From assembly GCA_028711925.1 (NCBI GenBank), contig JAQTRH010000011.1, positions 1-15,168 on the forward strand: a stretch of 15,168 nucleotides of DNA, given 5' to 3'. Source of the DNA: Candidatus Nanoarchaeia archaeon (GTDB lineage Archaea > Nanobdellota > Nanobdellia > Woesearchaeales > CG1-02-33-12). The first letter of the stretch is position 1, and every line of letters starts with the position of its first letter. Shown here piece after piece: positions 13,620 to 15,168 of the stretch. Under the pieces are notes generated by a model. It had not been told where the DNA came from. It searched no databases and worked only from the letters and a program-made list of their open reading frames with translations. Both the position numbers and the translations under genes were made by a program.

Positions 13620-14417
13620 TTACCTTTCCTCAATGAAATTATGAATCTTTTTCACAAAGTCAGACGCCTCTTTGGAATACAAATCATAATCCTTTCCGGA
13701 GATTTCTATTATCTCGCGGTGGTTTATTTTTCTTGAGAGCTCATAAAATTTTCTCATTGTGTTTGCGTATTTTTTCTCTATATAGCCTTTTTTTACCATG
13801 TGCTCTTCCATCATGTCTGCAACATGCTCCGGAGTGGGAGGAATCTCTCCAAGTTTCATAAGGGCAGCATGAGCAGAGTCAATCACAGCCCAATAAAGGT
13901 CAACTGTTGCCTGAAGGATGTGCCATTTTGAGTTATAAAGTGTTGAGGGAGCCCTTGCAAAATAAGCCCATATGCTTTCATGGGTTGGCCTTATCCTTCC
14001 CTGCTTTAAAAGCGCCTGAAGCGGTTCAAAAAACCCAGTATCCAAGAGTGCAATTCCATCTCTCAGCATGTTTATAATAACAGGATCCCCTGAGCGGGCA
14101 TATTCCCAGAATGCAGTTAGCTTAAGTGTGGTTATATGAAGAAAATTAGAGGTGTCTTTTACAATTTTTTCTGTTATTAGTTTGTATGACTCGCTTAATT
14201 CAGGAGTTATCCTCATGGATATGTCATCAACTATCACAAGCACATCTATATCTCCTGTGCTTGAAATCTTTCTTGCTGAGCTTCCGAAAAGAACAGTGGC
14301 CTTTATAAAATCCTTCATTTCATCATATATCTTTTTTGAGAAATCATACGCAATGTCAAATTCCTCTTTTTTGTAGTCCACCGGGGCTATGTTGTTCTTT
14401 TTTATGTTGAATTTCAT
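13620..14417 (-). CDS. Nucleotidyltransferase with HEPN-like helical C-terminus
   Basis: 265 residues from the second ATG of an ATGATG pair, selected by the GGTG-N5-ATG rule. The N-terminal domain (about 20-125) is of the DNA polymerase beta-like nucleotidyltransferase superfamily: GSSA (45-48), then GDIDVLV with Asp56 and Asp58. No third acidic residue is evident on the later strand, where 'FLHITTLKL' (92-100) carries only His95. The C-terminal half (about 145-262) is helical and HEPN-like ('LQATVDLYWAVIDSAHAAL'). Similar fused proteins are common in archaea with unknown targets; known relatives modify nucleotides, antibiotics or partner toxins. The gene is 60 bases after the sugar isomerase-like gene and may share its transcript; GTTTATTAAAC (14448-14458) may be a weak TATA. 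Confidence 0.8.
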   Translation of the reverse strand: MKFNIKKNNIAPVDYKKEEFDIAYDFSKKIYDEMKDFIKATVLFGSSARKISSTGDIDVLVIVDDISMRITPELSESYKLITEKIVKDTSNFLHITTLKLTAFWEYARSGDPVIINMLRDGIALLDTGFFEPLQALLKQGRIRPTHESIWAYFARAPSTLYNSKWHILQATVDLYWAVIDSAHAALMKLGEIPPTPEHVADMMEEHMVKKGYIEKKYANTMRKFYELSRKINHREIIEISGKDYDLYSKEASDFVKKIHNFIEER

Positions 14418-14422
14418 CATCA

Positions 14423-14426
14423 CACC
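14423..14426 (-). promoter_or_regulatory. Ribosome site of the nucleotidyltransferase gene
   Basis: Minus-strand GGTG (within GAGGTG, 14423-14428) leaves five bases to ATG 14417 but only two to ATG 14420. This favours the second ATG as the start and rules out the GTG that lies partly inside the site. Confidence 0.55.
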
Positions 14427-14483
14427 TCTTTTACAGTTAAACTTTATGTTTATTAAACTTTCTGACTTCTTTGAAATGGTTAA

Positions 14484-15167
14484 TTATTCCATTGGTACTC
14501 CTGTCCACATCGTCCATTCATTCGAGGGAACATAATTTCCAAATAAAAATGAAGGGGGATATGTCTGCCCAAAGTATGAGTTTTGTATCTGGTGCCATTG
14601 CGAAGGAGGCAAACCGTCTCTTGCTGCTCCGAAACTGTAAACAGGAGAGCCAAGGTATTCCCATGTTTTCATTAATCCATGAAAGTATGATGCATCAGTT
14701 GTTGCTGATGAGCCGCACTCCACAGTATATGGCCCGTCATAACCGTATTTTTTAAGTGTTTTTACCATTTCTTTTATTGGTGCATTTCCCTGCCCTGGAG
14801 CAAGGTGCTCATCCTGGTATCCAAAGTTGTCTGCAAGGTGGACATTTCCTATTATGCCTGCCTTTGCCAGCTCTGTAGTTTTTTCAACAGCCCATTTGTC
14901 AAATTCCTTGTCATTACCATTAAAATATTTTCTCCACAAATTGAGATGGCCAACATCAAGCGTTGCTTTTATATGGGTTTCTGCGTATTTTTTTGCCTCT
15001 GATTCAGAATAACCTTTTTTCTTTACAAGTTCTTGTTGCATCCTTTTTCTGCTTCCTATAATAAGATTCTTAAGCTCATCAGGATGGCCGCCATAGCTCT
15101 CAGGGAAAATATTTTCCATTGTTATATACAATGGCTTTTCAAGGCCCTTGTCTCTTGTTTCCTGCCA
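14484..15167 (-). CDS. Xylose-isomerase-like TIM barrel (sugar isomerase/epimerase), 5' partial
   Basis: The C-terminal 227 residues are visible; the frame runs to the right edge ('WQETRDKGLEKPLYITMEN'), so the TTG at 15131 is not the true start. Likely metal ligands of the AP endonuclease 2 / xylose isomerase-like fold are present: Glu in 'YITMENIFPE', Asp and His in LDVGHLNLW, His and Asp in NVHLADN, and Glu in YTVECG. Such enzymes isomerise or epimerise sugars or sugar-like acids with a divalent metal; the substrate is unknown. After the last barrel strand there is an unusual tail of about 70 residues rich in Tyr, Trp, Phe and Pro ('YSFGAARDGLPPSQWHQIQ') that could cap the active site or make dimer contacts. 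Confidence 0.83.
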   Translation of the reverse strand, partial: WQETRDKGLEKPLYITMENIFPESYGGHPDELKNLIIGSRKRMQQELVKKKGYSESEAKKYAETHIKATLDVGHLNLWRKYFNGNDKEFDKWAVEKTTELAKAGIIGNVHLADNFGYQDEHLAPGQGNAPIKEMVKTLKKYGYDGPYTVECGSSATTDASYFHGLMKTWEYLGSPVYSFGAARDGLPPSQWHQIQNSYFGQTYPPSFLFGNYVPSNEWTMWTGVPME

Positions 15168-15168
15168 A

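Noticed and set aside
13136..13736. Plus-strand frames opposite taw3 and the nucleotidyltransferase
   Set aside because: Both minus-strand genes show clear family motifs; the plus frames have none.
14435..14458. Short AT-rich palindrome GTTTATTAAAC and a near copy as an operator
   Set aside because: Such short palindromes are expected by chance in DNA this rich in A and T, and no regulator gene is adjacent.
1..15168. tRNA genes, CRISPR arrays, insertion sequences or attachment sites
   Set aside because: No cloverleaf-like or regularly spaced repeats, transposase motifs or flanking duplications were seen on either strand.

Overview
The window reads as a piece of an AT-rich archaeal chromosome, most likely from a DPANN-type archaeon (Woesearchaeota/Pacearchaeota-like; this lineage call is inference). 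The archaeal signs are TATA boxes 25-30 bases upstream of leaderless genes, class III (prepilin-type) signal peptides of the KA|Q and RA|Q type, a tRNA wybutosine enzyme (Taw3), an archaeal form III RuBisCO, and Shine-Dalgarno sites of the GGTG type. No tRNA, rRNA, CRISPR array or insertion sequence was seen.

Positions 1-7107 (+) hold a type IV pilus-like surface locus. It starts with two TadC/PilC-like inner membrane platform proteins; the first is cut by the left edge. Next is a six-cysteine pilin with its own promoter, strong ribosome site and T-rich terminator. Three more short pilin-like proteins follow, then a secreted von Willebrand factor A (vWA) protein with a carboxypeptidase-regulatory-like domain and a cysteine-rich tail. 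After that comes a hidden, frame-broken or oddly started paralogue of the fourth pilin, and two larger pilin-like proteins with an RG|(Y/V)FFTL signal. The assembly ATPase and prepilin peptidase are not in view; the ATPase would be expected just left of the window. A small SAM-dependent methyltransferase (7126-7605) follows at close spacing.

Positions 7607-9566 (+) form a two-gene unit: a highly charged, probably disordered protein, followed five bases later by a form III RuBisCO large subunit with its full set of catalytic residues. The RuBisCO start is best placed at a TTG codon (8295), supported by the ribosome site.

Positions 9567-13038 (+) encode surface proteins. First is a very acidic S-layer-like protein with a C-terminal membrane anchor, behind a TATA-rich leader. 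Then comes a probable pair: a secreted lamin-tail-domain protein and a membrane-anchored Ig-like protein.

Positions 13015-15168 are on the minus strand: Taw3, whose 3' end overlaps the convergent Ig-like gene by 24 bases, a nucleotidyltransferase with a HEPN-like helical C-terminus, and the C-terminal part of a xylose-isomerase-like TIM barrel enzyme cut by the right edge.

Translation starts fall into two groups. First genes of several units are leaderless, with TATA about 26 bases before ATG. Most others carry GGTG (or GGAG) exactly five bases before the start codon. This rule was used to choose several starts.
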